From NCBI GenBank assembly GCA_017394805.1, contig JAFPXC010000015.1, forward strand, positions 1-63,600: a stretch of DNA of 63,600 nt. The letters are read 5' to 3'. Of this stretch, positions 33,296 through 42,611 are shown piece by piece. Position 1 is the stretch's first letter. The number at the start of each line of letters is the position of its first letter. The notes under the pieces were generated by a model. It worked only from the letters and a program-made list of their open reading frames with translations. It was not told the origin of the DNA and ran no database searches. Source of the stretch: Clostridia bacterium. GTDB lineage: Bacteria > Bacillota > Clostridia > Christensenellales > CAG-1252. A program made the translations under genes and the position numbers.

Positions 33296-33339
33296 CGTCA
33301 TTCCGATTTTATCGAGGGATCCCCCCAATAGGGGCACAC
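33296..33339. repeat. Dispersed repeat CGTCATTCCGAG, copy 1
   Basis: CGTCATTCCGATTTTATCGA and then GGGATCCC and GGGGCACAC. Related copies are at 48637 and 63271. It lies downstream of pncB. Confidence 0.65.
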
Positions 33340-33352
33340 ACTTCATACACAC

Positions 33353-33380
33353 AAAAAGCCCCCAACGTAGGGGGCTTTTT
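33353..33380. terminator. Bidirectional terminator between pncB and recA
   Basis: AAAAAGCCCCC / GGGGGCTTTTT with a 6-nt loop gives a T-run on both strands. It lies between the convergent pncB (+) and recA (-) genes. Confidence 0.9.
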
Positions 33381-33391
33381 CATACATTCGC

Positions 33392-33543
33392 TTCGCCATA
33401 GGCGAAACTCCACGCACGCTTCAGCGTGTCCGAATCCCAACGGACGTCGGATTTCTCCCAAGGCATTGTCTTGGATTTCTCCTTACGGTAGGCAAGATTT
33501 CTCCCGTATGCGGTGCATACGGATTTCACGCTGCCTTTGGCGG
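33392..33543. repeat. Hairpin-mosaic array 5 (both linker types)
   Basis: TTCGCC/GGCGAA, then ACTCCAC, GCACGCT/AGCGTG; further on the linkers change to GATTTCTCC: AAGGC/CTTGG, TTACG/GGCAA (imperfect), GTATG/CATAC, CTGCC/GGCGG. It ends directly at the recA stop codon (33544). The remaining part of 33230-33543 has no gene. Confidence 0.75.
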
Positions 33544-34551
33544 CTATTCTTCCGTGCCTTCTCCGACCACGCCTTTCATGGCTTGCAGCACCTTGTCGGT
33601 CAGTTCTTCGCGCAGTTCGGCGTCCTCGCGTAAGAGGTTGACCACGCGGTCGCGGCCTTGGCCGAGTTTCTCGTCGTTGTAGCTGATCCAGCTGCCGCTC
33701 TTCTTCAGGATGCCGTGCTCGATGGCGAGGTCGACGATGCTGCCCTCGTTCGACACGCCCTTGCCGTAGATGAGGTCGAATTCGGCCACTTTGAGCGGGG
33801 GCGCAAACTTATTCTTGACCACTTTCACGGTCGTGCGGTTGCCGATGACGTTCGCGCCGTCCTTGATGGGATCCTTCTTGCGAATGTCCAAGCGCACCGA
33901 GCAGTAGAACTTCAACGCCTTGCCGCCGGGGGTGGTCTCGGGGTTACCGAACATTACGCCCACTTTCTCGCGCAATTGGTTGATGAAGATAAGGCAGGTC
34001 TTGGTCTTGTCGATGATGGCGGTCAGCTTACGCAGGGCCCTACTCATCATACGCGCCTGCATACCCACGGGGTTGGTGGCCATATCCCCTTCGATCTCGG
34101 CTCTCGGCGTCAACGCGGCCACGCTGTCCACCACGATGATATCGATGCTGCCGCTTCTCACCAAGGCCTCCACGATGTCGATGGCCTGCTCGCCGTCGTC
34201 GGGTTGCACGATATAGAGGTCTTGCAATTTCACGCCCAACGCCGCCGCGTAGTTGGGGTCGATGGCGTGTTCCGCGTCCACGAACGCCGCAATGCCGCCC
34301 GCTTTTTGCGCCTCGGCGATGGCGTGCAGACAAATGGTAGTCTTACCGCTCGACTCGGGGCCGTACACCTCGCTGATACGTCCGCGGGGGAAGCCGCCTA
34401 TACCCAATGCGTTGTTGAGGGCGATGCTGCCCGTCGAGATCACTTCCACTTCGCCCACGTAGTCGTCGCCCAATTTCATGATGGCGCCTTTGCCGAAGGT
34501 CTTTTCGATTTGTTGTATAGCCTGTTCCAATGCTTTTTCTTTTTCGGTCAT
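33544..34551 (-). CDS. recA: Recombinase RecA
   Basis: RecA forms the ATP-dependent filament on ssDNA that drives strand exchange and SOS induction. The protein (335 aa) has Walker [10 protein letters not shown] (64-72), Walker [11 protein letters not shown], the L1/L2 region [22 protein letters not shown] and the usual C-terminus. It is somewhat shorter than many RecA proteins because the acidic C-terminal tail is short. It is the last gene of the M16-ftsK-rimO-lgt-cinA-recA run, 24 bp after cinA. No LexA-type box was seen close upstream. Confidence 0.98.
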   Translation of the reverse strand: MTEKEKALEQAIQQIEKTFGKGAIMKLGDDYVGEVEVISTGSIALNNALGIGGFPRGRISEVYGPESSGKTTICLHAIAEAQKAGGIAAFVDAEHAIDPNYAAALGVKLQDLYIVQPDDGEQAIDIVEALVRSGSIDIIVVDSVAALTPRAEIEGDMATNPVGMQARMMSRALRKLTAIIDKTKTCLIFINQLREKVGVMFGNPETTPGGKALKFYCSVRLDIRKKDPIKDGANVIGNRTTVKVVKNKFAPPLKVAEFDLIYGKGVSNEGSIVDLAIEHGILKKSGSWISYNDEKLGQGRDRVVNLLREDAELREELTDKVLQAMKGVVGEGTEE

Positions 34552-34575
34552 TTTCGTATATCTCCTCGCTTATTT

Positions 34576-35256
34576 TCAAATGTTACGCAACGCGTGCAAT
34601 AATGCCCACGCGGCCGCCTGTCTTCTCACGCCCTCACGGTCGCCCGAGAAGATATGCATATAGGTCTGCACTTTTTCCTTGGTCGCCACGCCTATGTAGG
34701 TCAGGCCCACGGTCGTGCACACGCCGTCACCCTTTGGCCCCGCGATACCCGTCGTGCTCACGGCGATATCGCACGTATCGTTTTCCAATAGCCCCTTGGC
34801 CATAGCGGCGGCCACTTCGCTCGACACCGCGCCCTTCTCCACGATAAGCGCCGTATCCACGCCCAAGCGTCCCGCTTTCGCGCCGTTCGAGTAGGCCACC
34901 ACGCCCTCGTAGAAGACGTCGGTCGCGCCGGGATAGCGCACCAATTCGGCGGACAACGCGCCGCCCGTCAGACTCTCGGCCACCGAGATATGCTTGCCTT
35001 TTTCGCGCAATTTCTCGGCCACCAGCACGCCCAAGGGCTTGTCCTCGTGGGCGTATATACCGTCCCCCCACAATTCCTCGATCTTCACCTTCGCGGCCGC
35101 TTCGCTATCCTCGGACAGCGACTCCATTTCCCACCAAAGGGTTTTGTCGTAGCGCCCGCCCACGTTGGTCACCAAGGTCGGAAAGGCGTCTTTCAAGTGC
35201 GCCAATTTCACTTCCCACTCGTCGAGATCTTGCACCAATATTCTTACACAATTCAT
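34576..35256 (-). CDS. cinA: CinA-family protein without the N-terminal domain (NMN amidohydrolase type)
   Basis: The C-terminal domain (about 75-226) is the nicotinamide-nucleotide amidohydrolase/competence-damage domain: ISVAESLTGGALSAELVRYPGA, GVVAYSNGAKAGRLGV, ISTTGIAGP-like VSTTGIAGPKGDG and VGLTYIGVA. It deamidates NMN as part of pyridine nucleotide recycling. The first 75 residues resemble the linker domain of full CinA (TLWWEMESLSEDSEAA, then WGDGIYAHEDKPLG), but the N-terminal molybdopterin-binding-like domain of the 410-aa proteins is missing. The neighbourhood cinA-recA is conserved in many bacteria. Start region has GGAGG. Confidence 0.88.
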   Translation of the reverse strand: MNCVRILVQDLDEWEVKLAHLKDAFPTLVTNVGGRYDKTLWWEMESLSEDSEAAAKVKIEELWGDGIYAHEDKPLGVLVAEKLREKGKHISVAESLTGGALSAELVRYPGATDVFYEGVVAYSNGAKAGRLGVDTALIVEKGAVSSEVAAAMAKGLLENDTCDIAVSTTGIAGPKGDGVCTTVGLTYIGVATKEKVQTYMHIFSGDREGVRRQAAAWALLHALRNI

Positions 35257-35310
35257 GGTTTCCTCCTTATTCCACCGATTATACGTCGGTTATTTCCTAT
35301 TTTCACCCGC

Positions 35311-36192
35311 CTACGCCTCTTGGGGCAAGTCGTCGGGTTCTTGCGCTTTTTCCACGGGGTAGCCGTCCTTATACCACACGCGCTCCCCGCATTTCAACCT
35401 CTTCACCAAGCACATCACCACGATGGCCGCCACGCACGCCGCCGCCAACACGAAGCATATCACCTGCACGAGGTTGAAGCCCAATTTGTCCTCAAACGTA
35501 TTGCTCTCCACGCGGAAGAACTCCATCACGGCGCGGGTAAGCGTGTACCAAGCGGCGTACCCCAGCGTGCCGAAGCCTTTGACGTCCACGCGCTTGTACA
35601 AGAGGGACAGCACCCCGAAGCCCACGAGATTCAGTACAAACTCGTAGAAGAAGGTGGCTTGGTGCCAACTCATATCCGCCGCGATGAAGACGGACAAGGG
35701 GAACCATTGATGCGCCGTATTCGTCACCAGCTGACCGTACAACTCCTGGTTCATGAAGTTGCCCCAACGCCCGATGGCTTGCGCCAACAGGGCCACGGGC
35801 AGGATGATATCCGTCGAACGGATAAAGTCCTTCTTGTATATCTTGCACCAGATGAGGCCCGCCAACGCGCCGCCCGGCACGCCCCACAGAATGGTCAATC
35901 CGCCCTCCCATATCGCTATGGTATTGACGAACGCGTCCCAGTCGTAGGGTTTCACGAAGTAATGGCTGTAATTCGCCACCACGTACCCCAGTCTCGCCAC
36001 GATCACCGCCACGGGTATCACGATCAAAAACAAGGTCATCATCTGGTCTGTCGTAGCCTTCAACCGTCTCATTCGCCGTATAGACACCCACAGTGCCAAC
36101 AGCATACCGAAGGTAATGAAAATACCGTACCAGGCCACGCCTTTATTGCCTATGTAAAAGGCGATGGGATCCACTTTTCCCGTCCAATGCAT
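35311..36192 (-). CDS. lgt: Prolipoprotein diacylglyceryl transferase
   Basis: Lgt moves the diacylglyceryl group from phosphatidylglycerol to the lipobox cysteine of prolipoproteins; integral membrane enzyme. The protein (293 aa) shows seven hydrophobic segments and the signature GRWGNFMNQELYG (about 142-154), with IWEGGLTILWGVPGGALAG before it and the catalytic-site histidine stretch SWHQATFFYE. Its C-terminus is charged and longer than usual. 9 bp after rimO, 54 bp before cinA. Confidence 0.95.
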   Translation of the reverse strand: MHWTGKVDPIAFYIGNKGVAWYGIFITFGMLLALWVSIRRMRRLKATTDQMMTLFLIVIPVAVIVARLGYVVANYSHYFVKPYDWDAFVNTIAIWEGGLTILWGVPGGALAGLIWCKIYKKDFIRSTDIILPVALLAQAIGRWGNFMNQELYGQLVTNTAHQWFPLSVFIAADMSWHQATFFYEFVLNLVGFGVLSLLYKRVDVKGFGTLGYAAWYTLTRAVMEFFRVESNTFEDKLGFNLVQVICFVLAAACVAAIVVMCLVKRLKCGERVWYKDGYPVEKAQEPDDLPQEA

Positions 36193-36201
36193 ATTGCCTC
36201 C

Positions 36202-37515
36202 TTATTCGATGGGCGCTTTCGCCGTCCCCACCAGGTCCAATCTGGACGCTTTTTCTATCCTCACGACGTAGTCACACCCCATTTCCACGGGGAAGTCCGC
36301 GCCGAAATACACTTTATTGTCCATCTCGGGGTGCGCCCACTTGGGGTGTCCCACGAAGCGGTTGCGGTCGTAGTCCACGGCGTCCATCGTCACCGTTACC
36401 TCTTTGCCCACGTAGCCTTCCGCTATCTCGCGCATGATGGCGGACTGCACGCTCTCCACCCGTTTGAGCCGCGCCTTTTTCACTTTGGCGGGTATCTGCG
36501 GCATGGCGTAGGCGGGCGTGCCCTCTTCCCGCGAGAAGGAGAAGAACCCCGCGTATTCTATGCGGTAGGTCACGAGGAAGTCGACCAGTTCGTCCACGTC
36601 TTCCTCGGTCTCCCCCGGGAAGCCGACCATAAAGGTCGAACGCACGCGGATATGCGTATTTCGGCGGATATAGTCCATCATCTTACGCAAGTCTTCCGCT
36701 TTGCTTCTTCTCCGCATCGCGTGCAGCACGTCATCCGACGCGTGTTGCATAGGCACGTCTATGTACTTGGCCAAGTGTTCGTCCCGCTCTATGCGGTCAA
36801 GCAACGCTTCCGTCACCTGTTCGGGGTAGCAGTAGGTCAGGCGAATGGTCTCCACGCCCGTCTTTTCCAACCTGTCTATCAGTCCGATTAGATCCACGTC
36901 CCCGTCGCGATACCTCGTCACGTCCTGCGCCACGAGGATGAGTTCGCGCACGCCGTCGTCCACCAGGCGCTTGGCCTCTTCGACCAATTCTTCGGCGGGC
37001 GTCGATACGTACGGCCCGCGTATTTTGGGTATCGCGCAGAACGCGCAGCGGTTATTGCACCCTTCGGCCACTTTTAGGTAGGCGTAATGCCTCGGTGTTG
37101 TCAAGATACGGTCGGGCGAGGCGGCCACGGGTTTTACCTCGGTATTTTTGCGCACCTCTTTCTTGCCTTCGAGAACATTATAGACGGTTTGCACGATGGT
37201 TGTATAGTGCTGATTGTCCAAAAAAGCGGACACCTCGGGCATCATATCATTCTCGGCGATTTCGGGATAGCGCATAGGCAAACATCCCGTCACGATGATC
37301 TTCACGGGGTGCGTCGCGGCCTCCATAATCACGTCGATACTCTCCTTCACCGCGCTTTGCAGAAAGGAGCAGGTATTGACGATCACCACATCGGCCTCTT
37401 CGTAGGACGAAACTATCTCGAACTCCTCCGAGAGGAATCCCAGCATATTCTCGCTGTCCACGCGGTTCTTATCGCATCCCAGGCTCACTACGCCCACTTT
37501 CACTCTATCACTCAT
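36202..37515 (-). CDS. rimO: Ribosomal protein S12 methylthiotransferase RimO
   Basis: A radical-SAM methylthiotransferase that adds a methylthio group to an aspartate of ribosomal protein S12. The protein (437 aa) has the MTTase N-terminal domain with three cysteines (VSLGCDKNRVDSE, NTCSFLQSA, VTGCLPMRY), the radical SAM CNNRCAFCAIP motif, and a C-terminal TRAM domain. SLGCDKNRVD with D after C is typical of RimO rather than MiaB. It overlaps ftsK by eight bases. Confidence 0.95.
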   Translation of the reverse strand: MSDRVKVGVVSLGCDKNRVDSENMLGFLSEEFEIVSSYEEADVVIVNTCSFLQSAVKESIDVIMEAATHPVKIIVTGCLPMRYPEIAENDMMPEVSAFLDNQHYTTIVQTVYNVLEGKKEVRKNTEVKPVAASPDRILTTPRHYAYLKVAEGCNNRCAFCAIPKIRGPYVSTPAEELVEEAKRLVDDGVRELILVAQDVTRYRDGDVDLIGLIDRLEKTGVETIRLTYCYPEQVTEALLDRIERDEHLAKYIDVPMQHASDDVLHAMRRRSKAEDLRKMMDYIRRNTHIRVRSTFMVGFPGETEEDVDELVDFLVTYRIEYAGFFSFSREEGTPAYAMPQIPAKVKKARLKRVESVQSAIMREIAEGYVGKEVTVTMDAVDYDRNRFVGHPKWAHPEMDNKVYFGADFPVEMGCDYVVRIEKASRLDLVGTAKAPIE

Positions 37516-40500
37516 CGTCGTCCCTATACCCGAATATCTCGTCGCAGTCTTCGGGCGTTATCAATACTTTACGCGGTTTGGATGAGCCGGGTATGGCCTT
37601 CTCCACGAAGCCGCGCGCTTCCATTTCGTCCACCAGCAAGGCCGCACGGTTGAATCCCAGGCGGAACATACGTTGCAGGCGGCTTATACTCAATATACCC
37701 TGCTCGGCGGCGGCGCGGGTTGCTTTCTCGAACAAATCCTCTTCGCTCATTTCGCCCTCGGCGCCGTTGTCCTCTCCGTAGTCGTCGCTCCCGCCGATCT
37801 TCCCCGTTTCCTCTTGGAGCGCGTCCTCTTTGAAGATGCTGTTTGCCACGGTTTCGTCCACCAAGCAGTCGTTGTTTTCGCGGATATTATCACAGATAAT
37901 ATTCACTTCGTCGTCGGTCAGGAATGGACCTTGCAAACGCTTCAACTCGTTGAACTCGTTGCTCATAAAGTACATATCGCCCTTGCCATACAACTTCTCG
38001 GCGCAGCCCTTTTCCAATATGGTCTTGCTGTCGATTTGGCTCGCGGTCTTAAAGGCCACACGCGTGGGGATATTGTTCTTGATGGTACCCGTAATGACGT
38101 CCACCGAAGGCCGTTGCGTAGCCACGATTACGTGAATACCCGCGGCACGCGCCTTGGCGGTCAATCGGGCGATGCGCACTTCGAGGTCGGCGGCGTTCTT
38201 CTTGCTGGATGCCATCAAGTCGGCCAACTCGTCGATGATGATGAGGATATAGGGCTGTCTGGGCAGGTTGCCCGCCAGCAACTTGTCGTTGTAGTCGCCC
38301 CAACTGCGCACGTTGAGATCGCGCATAAGGGCGTAGCGGCGTTCCATTTCCTCGATACCCCAGTCCAACGCCTTGATGGTATTGGCGGGCGTCACGGCCG
38401 CCTTGCCCAACAGATTGTGCGGCAGGTCGTTATACACGCCCATTTCCACGCCGCCCTTGGGATCGATGAGGATAAACTTGACGTAATCGGGCTTGTAGTT
38501 GAACAATATCGAGCAGATCAAGGTATTCAAGCACACGCTCTTACCGCTGCCCGAACTACCCGCGATGAGCATATGCGGACCGGACAATATGTCGCAGTAA
38601 TAGGGCTTGCCCATCACGTCCACGCCCAGCACGAAATAGAGCTTCTTATCTTGACGGAACTTACTCGAAGTCAACAGGGGTTTCAACCCCACGCGCGACC
38701 GCGTCTTGTTGATGATTTCCACGCCGATAGCGTCCATATTGGGCACTTTGGGCACGATGTTTATCTCTTCGGACAGGCACATTTTACGCACGATATCCTG
38801 CCCGAGGTTGCTCACGCGCTTAAATTGGATACCCTCGCCCAAACGTACGGCGAATTGGGTATACGTAGGCCCGCGGGTATGCCCGATGACGTGCACCTCC
38901 ATGCCGTACGAGGCAAAGGCTTCTTCGAGGCTTTTGCTCATCTCCTCGTAGTCTTCGGTATCCTCGGGGGGCGGGTAATCCTTCAGTAGGTACAGAGGCG
39001 GTGCCGAATACGGCCGCACCTTTTTCACCTCTTTCGTATCGGGTGCCAAGGCGTGCGCTTCCCGTTGCGTTCTCTCGTCGGGCGTGGGACGTTGGCGCGG
39101 TTCTCTCGGCTCACGCGACTTATATTGCACGGGGGCGGGCGTGGGCTCGACCGTCTCCTCGACGGGTTCGGGCGTTTCCACGATCTTGCGCTCCACGAAA
39201 CCGCTGAATTCGGACTTGGGTGCCTCGGTCTCCTCGCGTTCCACGTAGCCGATCTTGTCCACGGGCGCCGCTTGGACGGCGTCCTCTTCATAATCCTCTT
39301 CCTCATAGTCGTCCGCGACGTAGTGCAGCGCGGCGTCCAGATCGCTCTCGGGCTCCTCTTCAAAGGTCGGGTATTCTTTCGGTTTCACGCGGTCCGCGTC
39401 TTCGGGGCGCAGGGGCGCATTGCCGTACAGCATACCCATACTGTCCGCGTCCGTCCTATACGCGGGTGCTTGTTTGGGTTCTTCGCGGTAGACGGGCGCT
39501 TGCTTGGGCGCGACGTATGTGGGCGTTTGCCTCTCCTCTTCCCCGTACGTCGGCGTGGGCTTAGACTCCTCGCGATACGTGGGCGCGGGCGTAGGCTCTT
39601 CCCGCCACGGGGCACGATCCTCTCCGTATTCTCTTCTTTGCGGTTGGACGGGCGCTTGGGGCGCTTCGTTGCGCTCGTAGGGCGCGGGCTGCTCTTCTCT
39701 CGTCACGGGGTTATGCCGATTGACGTACGCGCCGTTGTCGGGTATCTTGTACACGGCTTGCCCGTTGGGCGTTTCCTCGCGGGGCGCGCGGCGTTTCTCC
39801 TCGCGCACGGGGCGCGGCGTGTCCGCTTGGGGGTGTCTCATCTCTTCTCTCGGTTGATACGATCCTTCGCTTTGCGGCCGACGATTCTCCCCCCATTGCG
39901 GTTCTCTCGGTTGATAGGGGTTCTCCTCGCGTTGCGGCGCGCTTTCTTCACGCGGCACGAAGAAATTTTCCTCGCGCGGCGCTTCTTCCTCTTCTTTTCT
40001 TTGAGCTTGCGCGGCTTGATACTTCTCCCACGCCGAGGGCACCACCGTTTCGATGGTCTCGCCCGCCGCTATGCCTTGCGGCTTGGGTTGCGGCTTGGGT
40101 TGCGGTTTGGGTTGCGGCTTGGGTTGCGTTTGCGCGGTGGGCGTATAGGCGGCGAAGGATTGGGGCGCGGGCGCCTCGCCGAACAAAATGTCGTACGAGT
40201 TCTGTTTGCGCTCCTCTTCGCTCATTCTCTCTCTGGGCACACTGTTCACGGGCTTGCCCCAATCGACGTGCGTATTTTGTCTTTCGCCGAATTGCAGGGG
40301 GTGCTCGACGTCTTTCGTCGGATCGTATCCTTCTTCTTCCTTGCGCACCCGACTGCTCTCGTTTTTCATTCCCAGCAAGAGGTCGAACGCATTTTTCCGT
40401 CTTTCGTCCATACTTTCGGGCGCGCCCATTTCGGCGGCCTCGCGCTCGTCTATCAAATCCAACTCTTCGGGCTCGGTATTTTCCATATTGTCGTTGCCGT

Positions 40501-41254
40501 TGGGATAGGAGTAGTCAAAGGTTTGTCTTCTCTTCTTCCCGCGCGCCTTGTTTCCTTTATCGGTGCCGTCCACGGTTTCCACAAAGAGTTTAGGCTCGGT
40601 TTCCGCCTGCTCGTCCTCGGCGCCCGCCGCGTCCGTAATGACGCGTTGCTCTTTGGTCGTCAGCCAAAACGGATATATCATCGAAAACAGCACGCCGAAG
40701 AATATCACGGCCAATATAATGCCGCTCAGGCGCAACCCCACCGCGTTCAGGAAGGGATAGGCCAGCAAAGACAACAGCGCGCCGCCCGAGGTCGAACTCC
40801 CGTTTTTGTACACCGCGCCGAGATAGTCGCCGTAACTCACCGTTCCTTTCTCGACCGAAACCGCGTCAAAGACGGCGTACGAAGACCACAGGTGCGAAAA
40901 CAGCGCCACGACGAACGCCATCACGCACGCACCCGCTATTATCCATTTTTTATTTTTGCTCAACTTGCGCTTTTTCTTGCCGCCCGCCAGGCCCACGGCC
41001 ATCAGCACCACGACGGTCAGCGCGTACGCCACGCCCAGCCAGCCGAACGTGCCCAAAAAGAACGCCTGCGCCTTCGTGCCCACGGCGCCTAAGGTCATCA
41101 ACCCCCACAGCACCGCCAGCACCAGCGCCACGATACGCACGATATTGATTCGCTTTTCTTTCTTGGCTTTTCGTTGCTGTTTGGCCTTGTCCTTTATACC
41201 CGACGACTGTCGTTTTTCACCCAGCAGCATACGGTCGTAGTTATTGGTTGCCAT
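37508..41254 (-). CDS. ftsK: DNA translocase FtsK/SpoIIIE with a very long linker
   Basis: A 1248-aa DNA pump that clears chromosomes from the closing septum. The N-terminus (about 30-200) has four membrane segments (VALVLAVLWGLMTLGAV, GWLGVAYALTVVVLMAVGL, WIIAGACVMAFVVALF, LSGIILAVIFFGVLFSM). A 550-residue linker is rich in E, P, Q and R and contains five PKPQ repeats and many YREEP/TYREE-like units. Motor domain: GPTYTQFAVRLGEG, Walker A AGSSGSGKSVCLN (about 898-910), LILIIDELADLM-type Walker B, RPSVDVITGTIKNNIPTRVAF. The winged-helix gamma domain at the end (SISRLQRMFRLGFNRAALLV) reads KOPS/SRS sites. Start at ATG 41254 behind GGGGG; overlaps the M16 gene by 14 bases. Confidence 0.95.
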   Translation of the reverse strand: MATNNYDRMLLGEKRQSSGIKDKAKQQRKAKKEKRINIVRIVALVLAVLWGLMTLGAVGTKAQAFFLGTFGWLGVAYALTVVVLMAVGLAGGKKKRKLSKNKKWIIAGACVMAFVVALFSHLWSSYAVFDAVSVEKGTVSYGDYLGAVYKNGSSTSGGALLSLLAYPFLNAVGLRLSGIILAVIFFGVLFSMIYPFWLTTKEQRVITDAAGAEDEQAETEPKLFVETVDGTDKGNKARGKKRRQTFDYSYPNGNDNMENTEPEELDLIDEREAAEMGAPESMDERRKNAFDLLLGMKNESSRVRKEEEGYDPTKDVEHPLQFGERQNTHVDWGKPVNSVPRERMSEEERKQNSYDILFGEAPAPQSFAAYTPTAQTQPKPQPKPQPKPQPKPQGIAAGETIETVVPSAWEKYQAAQAQRKEEEEAPREENFFVPREESAPQREENPYQPREPQWGENRRPQSEGSYQPREEMRHPQADTPRPVREEKRRAPREETPNGQAVYKIPDNGAYVNRHNPVTREEQPAPYERNEAPQAPVQPQRREYGEDRAPWREEPTPAPTYREESKPTPTYGEEERQTPTYVAPKQAPVYREEPKQAPAYRTDADSMGMLYGNAPLRPEDADRVKPKEYPTFEEEPESDLDAALHYVADDYEEEDYEEDAVQAAPVDKIGYVEREETEAPKSEFSGFVERKIVETPEPVEETVEPTPAPVQYKSREPREPRQRPTPDERTQREAHALAPDTKEVKKVRPYSAPPLYLLKDYPPPEDTEDYEEMSKSLEEAFASYGMEVHVIGHTRGPTYTQFAVRLGEGIQFKRVSNLGQDIVRKMCLSEEINIVPKVPNMDAIGVEIINKTRSRVGLKPLLTSSKFRQDKKLYFVLGVDVMGKPYYCDILSGPHMLIAGSSGSGKSVCLNTLICSILFNYKPDYVKFILIDPKGGVEMGVYNDLPHNLLGKAAVTPANTIKALDWGIEEMERRYALMRDLNVRSWGDYNDKLLAGNLPRQPYILIIIDELADLMASSKKNAADLEVRIARLTAKARAAGIHVIVATQRPSVDVITGTIKNNIPTRVAFKTASQIDSKTILEKGCAEKLYGKGDMYFMSNEFNELKRLQGPFLTDDEVNIICDNIRENNDCLVDETVANSIFKEDALQEETGKIGGSDDYGEDNGAEGEMSEEDLFEKATRAAAEQGILSISRLQRMFRLGFNRAALLVDEMEARGFVEKAIPGSSKPRKVLITPEDCDEIFGYRDDDE

Positions 41255-42491
41255 CGAATACCCCCTTACAATCCACGTATTCGGGCGCCACCACACCCAC
41301 GGCGGGCGCGGCCGCGAATACGCGCTTTATCAACGCGTTTATTTTGTCCAAGTCGACTTCTTTTATCTTGTTTATCTCCTCGTCCACATCGAACGCCTCG
41401 CCTTTATACATCAATCGGCGGGCCTGCACGCGCATCACGGACATACCGTTTTCCATACCGAAGACGTAATTGCTCAACGTCTGCGTTCTGCCGCGTTCCA
41501 TCTGTTCGCGGTCGATGCCCTTCGCCTTCAGGTCCTCCACGATTTTCGCAATGGTCCGCAAGGCGATATCGGCCTTGGCGGGCGTCGTGCCGATATAGAT
41601 GCAATACGCGCCCATCGTGCGATAAGAGGCAGGATAACTGTACACCGAGTACGCCAAACCGAGTTCCTCGCGCACCTTTTGGAACAAGATACTGCTCATA
41701 CCCCCGCCCAACACGGCGTCAAAGACGTTCAAAGCATAGGTGTCTTCGTCGTAGCGTTTCAGCCCGTCGTACACCAGCACCACGTTGCATTGTTCCACGT
41801 CCTTTTTGCGGAAGCGTTGCACGGCCTTGCGCGGATAGACGGCGTCGGTTTTTTCCACCGCGCCCGCGGCGAAGTGGAAATAGGTCTCGGCCAAGCGTAC
41901 GACCTCGCGCTCTTCCACGTTGCCCACGACCGACAGGACGATATTTTCCTTGGTATAGTAGCGTCTGACGTGCGCGAAAAGGTCTTCTTGCGTAAAGCCT
42001 TCCACGTTCTCTTTCGTGCCGAGGATGGGTCTCGACAGGCTGTTCTCACCCCAAAACGCCTCGGCGGCGAGGTCTCCCGCCAAATCGTCGGGCGCGTCCT
42101 CGCTCATGGCGATCTCCTCTATGACGACTTGTTTTTCCTTCTCGAGTTCCTCTTGGTCAAAGGTCATATTCTGCACGATATCGGCCAATATTTCCACGCA
42201 TTTTTCCACCGAATCGTCCACGCATTGCACGTAAAAAGCGGTCTGCTCCTTGGAAGTAAAGGCGTTGATATTCGCGCCCAAATTCTCGCTTTCGCGTACG
42301 ATATCGTAGGCCGAACGCGTTTTTGTCCCCTTGAAGCACATATGCTCGATGAGGTGGCTAATGCCCGAGTTTTTTTCGCTCTCGTCCATACTGCCCACGC
42401 CCACGAAAACGCCCCAACACACGCTTCTCACGTTGGGGTTATACGCATACGCTATTCTCAATCCGTCGTTTACAACCAATATCTTATTCAT
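41241..42491 (-). CDS. M16-family zinc peptidase
   Basis: This 416-aa protein is an M16B-type insulinase-like protease (YmxG/MlpA-like). The inverted zinc motif is HLIEHMCFKGT (HxxEH at about 47-51), with the distal glutamate in the expected EEIAMSEDAPDD region. The second half (GMSSILFQKVREELGLAYSV, SYPASYRTMGAYCIYIGT) matches the substrate-binding repeat. It is probably cytosolic. Start: ATG 42491 (MNKILVVNDG); upstream in-frame sequence runs through the promoter and is not coding. The mRNA leader is short and has no clear Shine-Dalgarno sequence. First gene of the operon leading to recA. Confidence 0.9.
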   Translation of the reverse strand: MNKILVVNDGLRIAYAYNPNVRSVCWGVFVGVGSMDESEKNSGISHLIEHMCFKGTKTRSAYDIVRESENLGANINAFTSKEQTAFYVQCVDDSVEKCVEILADIVQNMTFDQEELEKEKQVVIEEIAMSEDAPDDLAGDLAAEAFWGENSLSRPILGTKENVEGFTQEDLFAHVRRYYTKENIVLSVVGNVEEREVVRLAETYFHFAAGAVEKTDAVYPRKAVQRFRKKDVEQCNVVLVYDGLKRYDEDTYALNVFDAVLGGGMSSILFQKVREELGLAYSVYSYPASYRTMGAYCIYIGTTPAKADIALRTIAKIVEDLKAKGIDREQMERGRTQTLSNYVFGMENGMSVMRVQARRLMYKGEAFDVDEEINKIKEVDLDKINALIKRVFAAAPAVGVVAPEYVDCKGVFDGNQ

Positions 42492-42513
42492 AGTCACTAT
42501 TCTACCATTATAA

Positions 42514-42542
42514 ATTATACTACAATTTATATAAATTGTAAA
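42514..42542 (-). promoter_or_regulatory. Promoter of the M16-ftsK-rimO-lgt-cinA-recA operon
   Basis: On the minus strand TTTACA (42537-42542), a 17-bp spacer, TATAAT (42514-42519). A second TATAAT lies a few bases downstream. The leader to the ATG at 42491 would be under 20 nt. Confidence 0.7.
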
Positions 42543-42611
42543 GGAGTTATTTCCAACTCTTCCCACAAATATACCCGACCCCCTCGCTTCAGGCCTCTTT
42601 CTTTCCGCAAC

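Noticed and set aside
34552..34575. LexA (SOS) box at recA
   Set aside because: The 24-bp gap and the operon promoter at 42.5 kb have no CGAAC-N4-GTTCG-type site that I can see.
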